Source: JAHIJO01 sp964486075
Lineage (GTDB): Bacteria > Verrucomicrobiota > Kiritimatiellia > JAAZAB01
Length of the DNA stretch: 50,237 bases
Direction of reading: 5' to 3'
Assembly (NCBI GenBank): GCA_964486075.1
Contig: CAZALU010000014.1
Coordinates: 1-50,237 of the forward strand
A program made the position numbers and the translations under genes. Positions 1-8,361 of the stretch are shown in pieces (positions within the stretch are counted from its first letter, which is position 1; each line of letters starts with the position of its first letter). The notes below the pieces were generated by a model. The model saw nothing but the letters and a program-made list of their open reading frames with translations, did not search any database and was not told the origin of the DNA.

Positions 1-1
1 C

Positions 2-199
2 AGGCTTCATCCGGCCTTTCAGGAACTCGAAGAATTCCTAATTTGGAACCGTAGAACAGCAGCCGAAATTCATTTCATCCTGCGCAGCCCGACCAGACAA
101 CAGGCGCAGCGCCGGGTGAATTCACTGGCACGCCTGCATTACTGCCCGGGGTGGCCGCCGCTTACTTCGCCGGCAATGGCAATAATTTTGTCTCCGTGA
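2..199 (+). CDS. Possible C-terminal fragment of an unidentified protein
   Basis: A reading frame is open from the window edge for 65 codons and stops with TGA at 197-199. The first ~45 residues (LHPAFQELEEFLIW..., then RVNSLARLHY) have a protein-like composition, but I recognise no family. It would overlap the convergent 3' end of the MATE gene by 61 bp, which argues against it. Sequence to the left of the window would decide. Confidence 0.22.
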   Translation, partial: RLHPAFQELEEFLIWNRRTAAEIHFILRSPTRQQAQRRVNSLARLHYCPGWPPLTSPAMAIILSP

Positions 200-1599
200 A
201 AACTCAGAAAATAACGATATGCAAGCGACCTAAACCGCCAGAGCACCAGGGCCGCCCGCAAGGTCTCGTCAATAAGCATGGCATAGAATACACCGCAGAC
301 ACCCAAATGCAGCACGTTCAGGAAAAACCAGGCAAAGCAGACTATGATTACGAGCCCCACCGGCTGGACCTTCGCAAAATAGGATATATCCCCCATGGTC
401 CGGAGCGCGCTGGAGCAGACGATGTTGATGGTGCGGAAGGGGATCATGATACCGCAAAGGAACATGACGAGCGGCACAGACACCGTGAGACCTGCCATGT
501 CCCGCGCGTTCATAAACACCCTCATTACTTCGTGCGGAAGCAAAAGGCAAAGGACCGTCCCCATCGAAGTGATAAGCATGGCCAGCGTGAGTATTCTCTT
601 GTTCCAGGCGTAGATGTGGTAAGCGTTCTTCGCCCCGAAGGATCGGCCCACGAGCGTGATCGATGCCGTCATGAAACCCGACAGGGCCAGCATGAATAGG
701 CCCTGGATTTTCATCCCGATGTGATACACCGCTATCTGCTTCGGGCCGTATACCGCGATTAGTTTATTTACAAAAAAGATACCCACGGTCCAGACGCCCC
801 ATTCTATCAGCGTGGGCAGGGCCAGCTTGACCATGGGCCCTATCAACGCCGCCTGTTCCTTAAGGGTGGCGGTGAAGTTTAATTTAAGTTTATACCTGTT
901 CTTAAGCGCGATCAAGACGGCAAAGCCAAACCCGACGGCGGTCGCAATAACGGAAGAAATGGCGGCGCCCTTGACGCCCATTTGCGGGAAGCCGAGGTTG
1001 CCGTAAATCAGCAGGTAGTTCCCGGCCAGGTGGACTATATTCACGATCAGGGCGTAGACAACAAGCGGCCTGGTGTAGGAGTTCGCGTTCAGGATGCTGT
1101 TCCACATACCGTTTAATATCCCGAAGGCAAGAATGTATTTCTCGATGCCGAGATATATTTCGGCCTGGGCAAGGAGTTCACCTGTGGCCCCGAGGAATTT
1201 CAAGACCGGCGTGTTCAGGAAGGTCCAGAGCAGGGTCAGCAAGATGCCGAAAGCAAAGCCGGAAGCGACGCCGGTCCAAGCCAGCTTCCCGGCCTTGCCG
1301 GAGTTGTTTTCCCCGAGCGCCCTGGCGATCGAAGCGGTCAGCCCCACGCTCAAGGCTCCCGCAAAAACGCCAAAAATGCCAAGCGCCGTGCCAGCCATGG
1401 CAACGGCTGCAAGCTGGTCCGCGCCGTACTGTCCGACCATGATGGTGTCAACGATATTTAACAGCGTTCCTGTTGCGGTGGACAGGATGATGGGAACGGC
1501 GATATTAAAAATTGCCTTGTCGGAGACAGCGGTGGCGCGGCGCCCCTGCCGCCATACGGTCCTGGCATATTGATGGTTCACGGTTGACGATAAGCTCAT
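139..1599 (-). CDS. MATE-family efflux transporter
   Basis: Predicted inner-membrane exporter of the MATE (multidrug and toxic compound extrusion) family, which exchanges cations for drugs or metabolites. The protein has 486 residues and about 12 hydrophobic segments in two similar halves. The N-terminal half carries the family-like stretch PIILSTATGTLLNIVDTIMV followed by GADQLAAVAMA, and the second half begins near LALPTLIEWG. The frame stays open upstream to about 1770, but homology to the family begins only after the ATG at 1599, so I chose that start; its ribosome binding site is weak. The substrate cannot be told from sequence. It is divergent from the gene at 1795 across a 195-bp spacer. 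Confidence 0.85.
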   Translation of the reverse strand: MSLSSTVNHQYARTVWRQGRRATAVSDKAIFNIAVPIILSTATGTLLNIVDTIMVGQYGADQLAAVAMAGTALGIFGVFAGALSVGLTASIARALGENNSGKAGKLAWTGVASGFAFGILLTLLWTFLNTPVLKFLGATGELLAQAEIYLGIEKYILAFGILNGMWNSILNANSYTRPLVVYALIVNIVHLAGNYLLIYGNLGFPQMGVKGAAISSVIATAVGFGFAVLIALKNRYKLKLNFTATLKEQAALIGPMVKLALPTLIEWGVWTVGIFFVNKLIAVYGPKQIAVYHIGMKIQGLFMLALSGFMTASITLVGRSFGAKNAYHIYAWNKRILTLAMLITSMGTVLCLLLPHEVMRVFMNARDMAGLTVSVPLVMFLCGIMIPFRTINIVCSSALRTMGDISYFAKVQPVGLVIIVCFAWFFLNVLHLGVCGVFYAMLIDETLRAALVLWRFRSLAYRYFLSFHGDKIIAIAGEVSGGHPGQ

Positions 1600-1794
1600 T
1601 TCAAGATTGGTGTCCTGCCATGCGGTCGCGAGAAACACGCGTTGTAAAACAAGCAAGGTTACACTAAAGTTAGTTTTTGACGATATCCATTTCCCGTTCC
1701 GGCCTAAAAACGGAGCTGAAAAATATCGTGTTGATTCTCCACCCGGCTTGATGCATGATGCGCACAACACTACGAATGACCCCGGAGATCAACT

Positions 1795-2514
1795 GTGCCC
1801 TACCGAACTTTCAATTTAACGGAAGTCTGCGCCTACCTGCGCCTGGCCCAACCGGACGTGGAAACGCTGATCCGCCGGCAAGAAATCCCTTTTGAGAACA
1901 AGGGTGGGCGCTTGGTTTTCCGTAAAAACGACGTTGACGCATGGGCTTCCCAGCGCATCCTCGGATTTTCCAACAAGCATCTGAAAGCTTATCACAAAGG
2001 GTCTTCCACCAAGGAACATAACTTATCCAAGCAGCACCCCATCATCGCCAAGTTGATTAAAACAGAATACATCCAGCCGGCGTTGAGCTCACGCACAAAG
2101 CCATCGCTTGTGCGCGATATGGCGGCACTAGCCGGCCAAACCGGACTGGTCACAGATCCGGACGAACTCTTACAAAGTCTGCTGGAACGTGAGCGCCTGT
2201 GTTCCACGGCCTTGCCGGAAGGGATCGCCCTGCTCCATCCCCGCCATCAAGAGCCCTACATGTTCGAGAACTCTTTCATCGTGCTGGGACGGGCCATCCA
2301 TCCCCTGCCTTTCGGCGCTCCGGACGGCAACACCACCGACCTTTTTTTTCTAATTTGCTGCCAGGATGACCGGATCCACCTGCATGTCCTAGCCCGGCTC
2401 TGCCTGATGTGCAAGGACACCACAGTGCTCCAGGAAACGCGGACAGCGCCGGATGCGGCCGCCATCCTGGACTGCCTGATCCGCTCAGAAAACAAAGTCA
2501 TTACCCGGATATGA
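1795..2514 (+). CDS. Helix-turn-helix protein fused to a PTS EIIA-like (PtsN-type) domain
   Basis: A 239-residue two-domain protein. Residues 1-55 resemble an excisionase/MerR-type winged helix (FNLTEVCAYLRLA..., then RLVFRKNDVDAW). Residues ~90-239 resemble the fructose/mannitol-type phosphotransferase EIIA domain. The segment GIALLHPRH aligns with the GIAIPHGR active-site motif of PtsN, so the phosphorylatable histidine (His148) is kept. EIIA domains accept phosphate from HPr, so a phosphorylation-tuned DNA-binding regulator is a reasonable inference; its target is unknown. The start is GTG, 8 nt after a GGAG. Its stop overlaps the next start by 4 bp (ATGA), so the two genes are translationally coupled. 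Confidence 0.75.
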   Translation: MPYRTFNLTEVCAYLRLAQPDVETLIRRQEIPFENKGGRLVFRKNDVDAWASQRILGFSNKHLKAYHKGSSTKEHNLSKQHPIIAKLIKTEYIQPALSSRTKPSLVRDMAALAGQTGLVTDPDELLQSLLERERLCSTALPEGIALLHPRHQEPYMFENSFIVLGRAIHPLPFGAPDGNTTDLFFLICCQDDRIHLHVLARLCLMCKDTTVLQETRTAPDAAAILDCLIRSENKVITRI

Positions 2515-3953
2515 AAACTGCCCGCGATCCCGCTCCATCCCGTGAGTTACTAGCCGACTACTTCACCAAGGCCCGGCTGTCTCTCTCACCCTGCCAGCTA
2601 GACCTGTTCTGGAGCTTTCATCAGCTGCTGCGGCGGCGGAACGAGGAACTCAATCTCACGCGCCTACACGCGTTTGAAACCATGGTCGTCAAGCATTACC
2701 TCGATTGCGCCATGGTGCCTTCCCTGACGGAGTTACCATCGTCCCTGATGGACATCGGGTCGGGCGCCGGATTCCCGGGCATTCCCCTGAAAATACTGCG
2801 GCCCGAACTGCAGCTTATCCTGGCCGAGGGTCGCAAAAATCGGGTCGCTTTCCTGAACGAAGCGATTGATTTGCTAGAACTCGACGGCGTCACAATCAAC
2901 TCCGGTCGCATTTACCCGGACACCTGCCTGGAAACACCCGTGCAAGGCATTATCACCCGCGCACTGGAAACGATGGACGACACCCTCGCCCGCGTCACTG
3001 GTTGCTTGGCGGAGGGTGGCAGAGCGATTTTTATGAAAGGGCCGGAAAGTGAGCATGAAATACAAGCCGCCCTTGAACGCCACCCTGATTATCGCCTGCT
3101 GGAAGACAAGGCCTATCAACTCCCATGTCTCGGCGATGCGCGCCGCCTGCTAGTATTCGAGCGCATCTCCAAACCCAATCGTCAATCCCTGCCGGACCCC
3201 ATCAGCAGTGCCGATAACGAGATATTCAAGGATCTGCTGGCCCTGCATATATCCAAAGGCATCCGGAAACAGGGCAAATTCCTGGTAGGCGGCACAAAAC
3301 TCCTGGCAGAGATCGTCCAGAACCGGCCGGCTGAAATAGAAGCCTGGGTGACAACCTCCGAAATGCCGCCACCGCCGGCTGTCGCCGCCTGTCGCTGGAT
3401 CGTGCTCTCCGGCCAGCGCTTTAACGAAGTTAATATCATGGGCACCCGGGGGCCCCTTGCAATCCTGCGTTTACCTGATATCCCCGAATTCGATCCGCTG
3501 GCACCCTGGCCCGACGGCTGCACCCTGTTCATTCCCTTCGGCGATCCCGAGAATGTCGGCGCCGTGATCAGGGCGGCCGCCGGTCTGGGCGCCGCACGCG
3601 TAATCCTGCTCCGCGATGCGGCCTCCCCTTTCCTGCCGAAAGCGCTGCGGGCCTCCGCCGGCGCGCTCTGGAAAATCTCGCTGGAATCCGGACCTTTTTT
3701 GAAAGACCTGGCGACATCCGGCGCGGCCCCCTTGTATGCGCTTGATGCGTCTGGCGTCCCCCTGGACCAGGTAAAACGTCCCATTCGCTACGGACTGCTG
3801 CTCGGCACGGAAGGCCAGGGACTGCCCGATGAAATCCGCAACAGCGCCAGCCTGCTCTCAATCCCCCTATCCAACCGTGTAGAATCGTTAAATGCGGCCA
3901 CGGCGGCATCGATCGCCCTGTGGACCTGGCACCCGGATCGCCTGCCGTTGTAG
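2511..3953 (+). CDS. rsmG: Fusion of RsmG (16S rRNA m7G527 methyltransferase) and a SpoU/TrmH-type 2'-O-methyltransferase
   Basis: A 480-residue protein made of two RNA-methyltransferase domains. Residues 1-218 match RsmG, which makes m7G at position 527 of 16S rRNA: the NEELNLT motif is at 44-50 and the SAM-binding loop DIGSGAGFPG at 81-90. Residues ~237-480 match the SpoU/TrmH family (trefoil-knot 2'-O-ribose methylation of tRNA or rRNA): a small substrate-binding domain is followed by motif 1 (DPENVGAVIR, 345-354), motif 2 (GTEGQGLP, 432-439) and motif 3 (IPLSNRVESLNAA, 451-463). RsmG alone is usually ~200-240 residues. There is no stop or frameshift at the junction (about nt 3165-3220). 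The start ATG overlaps the stop of the upstream gene. The RNA target of the second half is unknown. Confidence 0.88.
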   Translation: MKTARDPAPSRELLADYFTKARLSLSPCQLDLFWSFHQLLRRRNEELNLTRLHAFETMVVKHYLDCAMVPSLTELPSSLMDIGSGAGFPGIPLKILRPELQLILAEGRKNRVAFLNEAIDLLELDGVTINSGRIYPDTCLETPVQGIITRALETMDDTLARVTGCLAEGGRAIFMKGPESEHEIQAALERHPDYRLLEDKAYQLPCLGDARRLLVFERISKPNRQSLPDPISSADNEIFKDLLALHISKGIRKQGKFLVGGTKLLAEIVQNRPAEIEAWVTTSEMPPPPAVAACRWIVLSGQRFNEVNIMGTRGPLAILRLPDIPEFDPLAPWPDGCTLFIPFGDPENVGAVIRAAAGLGAARVILLRDAASPFLPKALRASAGALWKISLESGPFLKDLATSGAAPLYALDASGVPLDQVKRPIRYGLLLGTEGQGLPDEIRNSASLLSIPLSNRVESLNAATAASIALWTWHPDRLPL

Positions 3954-4011
3954 CAGCGCTCTATGAGCGCTTACCCGTCCCCGGCGCTCCCGCTCATAGA
4001 GCGGGGCTACA
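3949..4011. repeat. 63-bp palindrome between convergent genes; possible bidirectional terminator
   Basis: Perfect 12-bp arms GCTCTATGAGCG (3958-3969) and CGCTCATAGAGC (3991-4002) flank a 21-nt loop. The outer ends are TGTAGC and GCTACA. The outer ends contain the TAG stops of both flanking convergent genes (3951-3953 on +, 4007-4009 on -). No T-tract is present. A 62-bp element with the same ends lies at 40318-40379. Confidence 0.7.
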
Positions 4012-4627
4012 TTAGAGCGAGGCGACCCTGCCCCGTTTTCGCATGTCCTCGAATCCAGAATCGCCAGGGGCGCAGGGCGTCGGCGCCGGCATACTGGACT
4101 CCAATGCGCGGGCCGCAGGCAATCTGTGAAGAACGGATCCGGATCCCCGGTTCCAGCCAGATGGTATTGCCCAGGAGGCTGGTCCCATTATGCTTCAAGC
4201 CAATGCCCAGCGCCTGGGTCAAGGAGCCAGGACCGTCAGTCAGCGTCGCATCCAGATGCGCCTTACCACGCCGCTGGAGCATGAGATCGATCCCCTGAAC
4301 CGGACGAATTGCGCGGATGAGCACGGCGTCAGGAACTCCTTCCCGATTAGTGACGATATTGAACAGGCAATGAATCCCGTAACACAGGTAAACGTAGGCG
4401 ATTCCGCCGCGATGAAACATGGTTTCCGTGCGTTTAGTCCGGCGGTTGCCGTAGGCATGCGAGGCTCGGTCCGTGGTGCCGCGGTAGGCTTCAGTTTCAA
4501 CGATCATGCCGCCGACGGGCGGCCCGCTCTCGCCGCGCGCCACAAGCATCCGGCCCAGCAAGTCGCGACTGATGTGCAGCACGTCAGATCGGAGATAAAA
4601 TGACTCCGCCAGCTTGGCGTGCGTCAT
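4007..4627 (-). CDS. DNA-3-methyladenine glycosylase (AAG/MPG type)
   Basis: Base-excision repair enzyme that removes alkylated purines such as 3-methyladenine and hypoxanthine. The 206-residue protein matches the AAG fold family: VETEAY carries the likely catalytic base Glu46 and Tyr48, His57 sits in RASHAYG, and MFHRGGIAYVYLCYGIH is the family core motif. Length is normal for bacterial members. The ATG lies 3 bp after the stop of the upstream pilC/gspF-like gene, so the two are in one operon. Its 3' end lies in a palindrome shared with the convergent rsmG fusion. Confidence 0.93.
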   Translation of the reverse strand: MTHAKLAESFYLRSDVLHISRDLLGRMLVARGESGPPVGGMIVETEAYRGTTDRASHAYGNRRTKRTETMFHRGGIAYVYLCYGIHCLFNIVTNREGVPDAVLIRAIRPVQGIDLMLQRRGKAHLDATLTDGPGSLTQALGIGLKHNGTSLLGNTIWLEPGIRIRSSQIACGPRIGVQYAGADALRPWRFWIRGHAKTGQGRLALM

Positions 4628-4630
4628 CCC

Positions 4631-5920
4631 TTAGCCCTTGAAGTTCTGAATAATACTGATCAGCGGCATAAACATGGCCACCACTATAGTACCAACCACC
4701 ACGGCGAGAAATATGATCAATACCGGTTCGATAATCGAGGTCAAACCGGCAACGGCCGCGTCCACTTCCGTATCGTAGTTATCCGCGATCTTGACCAGCA
4801 TTTCCGGCAGTCGTCCGGTTTCTTCACCGACCGTGATCATGCTGATCACCATCCCAGGAAAGACGCCGGAGGCCTCCATGGGCGCGGCCACGGTTTCCCC
4901 TTCCTTGACACTATCGTGGATCGCCTGGATTGCGCGCGCCACCACTTCATTTCCGGCCGTATCCCGGACAATGGTCAAAGCTTGCAGTATCTGGACACCG
5001 GAAGTCATCAGGGTGCCTAGAGTGCGCGAAAAACGCGAAACGCCGACCTTGGAAATCAGGCCACCAATGATGGGGATTTTAAGCTTCGTCAGATCGAGGT
5101 AATGCCGGCCCACCCCGGTTTTACCGATCAGGAAGATGATTACGATAAAAATGGCCAGGCACAACACCATCATCGGCGTCCGGTGGATAAACATGTCGCT
5201 GACGCCGACAACGAACCGGGTGATCGGCGGCAATTCTGTGCCCTTCAGCAGGCTCTGGAAAATTTCGGTGAACGAAGGAATAATCTTGATCATCAGGAAG
5301 GCCATGATTCCGACGGCAGTGATCATCACCACGATGGGATAAACCATAGCCCCGCGCACGGTAGTTTTTATTTTCTCGGCTTTCTCGATGAATTCCGCCA
5401 AACGGTTCAGGGCGATTTCGAGAACACCGCCCACCTCCCCGGCACGTACCATATTGATAAACAGCTTGTCAAAAACCTTAGGATGCTGGCTGAGCGCATC
5501 GGCAAATGTGCCGCCGTTAGTCACGGTATCGCACAATTCGCCAAGGATGTGCTTGAGGGTTGGGTTCTTTTCCTGTTTCTGTAGAATCTGCAGGGATTTA
5601 AGCAGGTTAACCCCCGCGTCGATCAGAGTGGCCAGCTGACGAGTCATAATCATCAGCTGTTTTTTATTGATACGGCCGCCAAGGAAATTCAGAAAAGAAA
5701 GGTTAATATTTTTCTTGAGCCCGGCATCTTTCGAAGCAGCGGCAGAGGACGCGCCCATCGGCCGGCGGTCGACCTGCTTCACCGTCGTTTCTTCGACTTG
5801 CGAAGGAAACAGCCCCATATCTTTGAGCTTAGCCAGGGCAGCTATCCGGTTAACCGCCTCGAGTCGGCCGGCCTGTTCCTTCCCCTGGGCATCGGACGCC
5901 AGATACTTGAATGAAGGCAT
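4631..5920 (-). CDS. PilC/GspF-family inner-membrane protein (type II secretion or type IV pilus platform)
   Basis: A 429-residue platform protein of the T2SS F family, which in type IV pilus and type II secretion machines couples the cytoplasmic ATPase to pseudopilin assembly. The N-terminus MPSFKYLASDAQGKEQAG and two T2SSF repeats are visible: the first includes RQLATLIDAGVNLLKSLQIL, the second SRTLGTLMTSGVQILQALTI. Three hydrophobic segments end in VVVGTIVVAMFMPL near the C-terminus. I chose the ATG at 5920 because GAGAGGTGG precedes it by a good distance; upstream in-frame residues are not family-like. No PilB, PilT or pilin gene is nearby, so the system to which it belongs cannot be told. 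Confidence 0.9.
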   Translation of the reverse strand: MPSFKYLASDAQGKEQAGRLEAVNRIAALAKLKDMGLFPSQVEETTVKQVDRRPMGASSAAASKDAGLKKNINLSFLNFLGGRINKKQLMIMTRQLATLIDAGVNLLKSLQILQKQEKNPTLKHILGELCDTVTNGGTFADALSQHPKVFDKLFINMVRAGEVGGVLEIALNRLAEFIEKAEKIKTTVRGAMVYPIVVMITAVGIMAFLMIKIIPSFTEIFQSLLKGTELPPITRFVVGVSDMFIHRTPMMVLCLAIFIVIIFLIGKTGVGRHYLDLTKLKIPIIGGLISKVGVSRFSRTLGTLMTSGVQILQALTIVRDTAGNEVVARAIQAIHDSVKEGETVAAPMEASGVFPGMVISMITVGEETGRLPEMLVKIADNYDTEVDAAVAGLTSIIEPVLIIFLAVVVGTIVVAMFMPLISIIQNFKG

Positions 5921-5964
5921 GATCCACCTCTCCGCAGATGCACACATCGGCACTGCATAGCGGC

Positions 5965-5993
5965 ATTAAAGGGCAAACTGCGCTGCCTGTCAA
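5965..5993 (-). promoter_or_regulatory. Sigma70-type promoter of the pilC/gspF-like operon
   Basis: On the minus strand a perfect -35 TTGACA (5988-5993), a 17-bp spacer and a -10 TTTAAT (5965-5970, 5 of 6 consensus) lie about 45 bp before the start codon at 5920. Predicted transcription start is near 5958. Confidence 0.65.
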
Positions 5994-6058
5994 TGCCAAG
6001 AATTGATCAGCTCCAACGATGCAACTAATCGCTAAGGCTGATGGAAAAACAGACTCCA

Positions 6059-6084
6059 TTTCTGGACCTTTGCCAATCCAGAAA
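6059..6084 (-). terminator. Stem-loop downstream of rplQ, possible terminator
   Basis: The arms TTTCTGGA and TCCAGAAA are perfectly complementary around a 10-nt loop, 23-48 bp past the rplQ stop. There is no U-tract after the stem, so this may be only a 3'-end-stabilising hairpin. Confidence 0.3.
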
Positions 6085-6106
6085 TTGAGGTGGGGGGTAA
6101 AAAATA

Positions 6107-6526
6107 TTACTCGGCCTTGGCCTGCGCCTGATCCTTGGCGGCCGGCTTCTTCTTTTTCTTATCAACCGGTTTGATGCTGACCCACTCGACGATCGCGAGA
6201 TAGGCGCCATCGCTACGCCAACGGGCCAACTTAATCACGCGCGTGTAGCCGCCGGCCCGGTCCTGGCACTGAGGAGCAATTTCGTCAAAAAGCATTTTAA
6301 CCCTGTCCGCCTGGCGCAGGACGGAAACAGCCCGCCTCCGGTCGGCCAGCGTGCCGCGCTTGGCCAAAGTAACCATCTTTTCGGCAAGTTGAGACGTCGC
6401 CTTAGCTTTTGCCAGAGTGGTCGTAATACGTTTTTCGAAGATCAGACTACAAACCAAATTGGCCATCATCGACTGCCGATGGGCAGTTGACCTTCCAAAT
6501 GTTGTCGCCACCATTCTATGCCGCAT
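6107..6526 (-). CDS. rplQ: 50S ribosomal protein L17
   Basis: Large-subunit protein near the exit tunnel. Start MRHRMVATTFGRSTAHRQSM and the central TTLAKAK and ITVA-like segments are typical of L17. The 139-residue protein ends in a basic/alanine tail (KKKKKPAAKDQAQAKAE) beyond the L17 core. It is the last gene of the ribosomal array, 127 bp after rpoA, and may also have its own promoter. Confidence 0.97.
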   Translation of the reverse strand: MRHRMVATTFGRSTAHRQSMMANLVCSLIFEKRITTTLAKAKATSQLAEKMVTLAKRGTLADRRRAVSVLRQADRVKMLFDEIAPQCQDRAGGYTRVIKLARWRSDGAYLAIVEWVSIKPVDKKKKKPAAKDQAQAKAE

Positions 6527-6578
6527 GACTGCATCCTATCACGGCCCATGGCCGCATTTGACGTTATTGATTCCTGAT

Positions 6579-6606
6579 AGTGTATCGCGTTTCATTCGCA
6601 ATTCAA
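6579..6606 (-). promoter_or_regulatory. Possible internal promoter before rplQ
   Basis: In the unusually wide rpoA-rplQ spacer the minus strand has TTGAAT (6601-6606), a 16-bp spacer and TACACT (6579-6584), about 50 bp before the rplQ start. Matches to consensus are moderate. Confidence 0.33.
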
Positions 6607-6653
6607 CACACGCTGACATTCGCTGCCGCAAAAAAATATCATCCAGCCGCCGC

Positions 6654-7670
6654 CTACAAGCTGGCAGCGGTTTCGGAGGAATTTTGAGTTAGCAAGTCCT
6701 GCCCAATTTGCATACCCAACGATAATCCCAACTCTTTCAGCTTGTCCTGAATTTCGTGCAACGACTTGCGTCCGAAATTGCGGTACTTGAGCATTTCCGC
6801 CTCGGTCTTCTGGGCCAGGACGCCCACGCTCAGGATGTTGGCGTTATTCAGGCAATTGGCGGCACGCACACTGAGCTCGATTTCATTGACGCTCATGTTC
6901 AGTTTCTTGCGCAACTCCTCGCGATCACGATCGATCATTTTTTCGCTCTGGTCGAACTCGATCAGGTCCTCGTTATAATTAACGAAAACATCCAGATGAT
7001 GTCGCAGGATGATGGCCGCACGGATCATGGCATCATCGGGCGTGATGCGCTCGTCGGTCCAGACTTCCACAACCAACTTCTCGTAATCGGTACGGCGTCC
7101 AACACGCACGTTTTCCACCGCAAAATTAACGCGGCGGACCGGCGAATAAATACAATCGATCGGGATGACGCCGATATCCGGCTCCTTCTTGCCATTCCAT
7201 TCAGCGGCTCGGAAACCGCGGCCCATCGATATTTCCAGCTCGGCATTAAATTTACCATCCTCGGCCAGAGTGGCAATGTAATGGGCCGGATTAAGCACCT
7301 CGACGAACTGGTCTGTCTCGATATTGGCAGCCGTTATTTCGCCGGGGCCCTGGGCCCGGATAACTACCTTGCGCGGCTCGCGGCAATACATCCGGAACAG
7401 AACCTTTTTCAGGTTGAGAATAACATCGGTGACATCCTCAACCACTCCGGGGATGGCGCAAAACTCATGGAATGCGCCCTCGATATTAACAGCCGATATG
7501 GCTGCGCCTTCGAGCGACGAAAGCAGAACGCGACGCAGGGAATTTCCGATGGTCCGACTATAACCGATCTCGAACGGTTCGGCGTTAAACCTGGCATAGG
7601 TGCTGGTAGCTGTAGCCTCGTCCTTCAAGACCCGTTTGGGCATTTCAAATCTTCCAATCCTAACAGTCAT
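6654..7670 (-). CDS. rpoA: DNA-directed RNA polymerase subunit alpha
   Basis: 338 residues. The N-terminal dimerisation domain shows EPFEIGYSRTIGNSLRRVLL and later FAVENVRVGRRTDYEKL. The C-terminal domain that contacts UP elements and activators shows ELSVRAANCLNNANI and YRNFGRKSLHEIQDKLKELG. The start is the ATG at 7670, behind GGAAGGAA; a second ATG at residue 10 also fits family alignments. It lies between rpsD and rplQ, the normal alpha-operon order. Confidence 0.98.
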   Translation of the reverse strand: MTVRIGRFEMPKRVLKDEATATSTYARFNAEPFEIGYSRTIGNSLRRVLLSSLEGAAISAVNIEGAFHEFCAIPGVVEDVTDVILNLKKVLFRMYCREPRKVVIRAQGPGEITAANIETDQFVEVLNPAHYIATLAEDGKFNAELEISMGRGFRAAEWNGKKEPDIGVIPIDCIYSPVRRVNFAVENVRVGRRTDYEKLVVEVWTDERITPDDAMIRAAIILRHHLDVFVNYNEDLIEFDQSEKMIDRDREELRKKLNMSVNEIELSVRAANCLNNANILSVGVLAQKTEAEMLKYRNFGRKSLHEIQDKLKELGLSLGMQIGQDLLTQNSSETAASL

Positions 7671-7689
7671 GGGTCTATTCCTTCCAGAG

Positions 7690-8316
7690 TTACTTCGAAC
7701 ACAATTCCACTATAAGTTGTTCATTTACCAGCGGAGCCATTTCTTCATGCGTGGGCACATGCAGGATTTCACCCTTGAAATTCTGGCGGTCCAGCCCCAG
7801 CCATGGGGACAAAGTCTTACCTTCAGCGGCATCCAGCCAATGTTTGGCGGCATCCCGGCTTTTCGTACGATCCCTTACTTCCAGCCGATCACCGGGCTTA
7901 AGGACCATAGAAGGAACATTGGCATTTCGTCCATTGACCATCAGGTGACGGTGCAAAACGAACTGGCGGGCGGCGCGGCGGGAGGGCGCGAATCCCATGC
8001 GATAGACAAGATTATCAAGGCGCATTTCGAGCATTTGCAGCAGGTAGTCCCCGGTAATACCGCGGCGTCGCAAAGCTCTCTCAAAAAACACCGAGAACTG
8101 TCCCTCGCGCAAGCCGAAATGCCGTTTCAAGCGCTGTTTCTCTCGCAACTGGCGGCAATAATCGGAGGGCTTCGAACGGCGAGCGCCATGCACCCCCGGC
8201 GCAGCGCGGCCGGTATCAATGGGGCATTTCGCCATGTTGCACCGATCGCCCTTCAGGAAAAGCTTCATGCCTTCCCGGCGACACAAGCGACAGACTGGCC
8301 CACAATATCTTCCCAT
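7690..8316 (-). CDS. rpsD: 30S ribosomal protein S4, zinc-binding form
   Basis: Primary 16S rRNA-binding assembly protein, 208 residues. Four cysteines (Cys9, Cys12, Cys26, Cys31) form the zinc knuckle of the C+ type. The S4 RNA-binding domain is seen at LDNLVYRMGFAPSRRAARQFV. S4 is often the autoregulator of its operon, but no such site could be recognised here. Confidence 0.97.
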   Translation of the reverse strand: MGRYCGPVCRLCRREGMKLFLKGDRCNMAKCPIDTGRAAPGVHGARRSKPSDYCRQLREKQRLKRHFGLREGQFSVFFERALRRRGITGDYLLQMLEMRLDNLVYRMGFAPSRRAARQFVLHRHLMVNGRNANVPSMVLKPGDRLEVRDRTKSRDAAKHWLDAAEGKTLSPWLGLDRQNFKGEILHVPTHEEMAPLVNEQLIVELCSK

Positions 8317-8361
8317 GCCATAAATCCTTTCCTATATCTGAAACACACTCCAAACCAGCTC

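Noticed and set aside
446..475. Rifampicin-resistance signature in RpoB (residue numbers given)
   Set aside because: The main resistance positions (E. coli Asp516, His526, Ser531 equivalents) are wild type; the single Asn518-to-Thr difference is not enough to claim resistance.
151..699. 182-codon open frame on the + strand
   Set aside because: Antisense to the MATE gene; charged, low-complexity translation without a domain.
3182..3784. 200-codon open frame on the - strand
   Set aside because: Antisense to the SpoU half of the fusion, whose motifs are clear.
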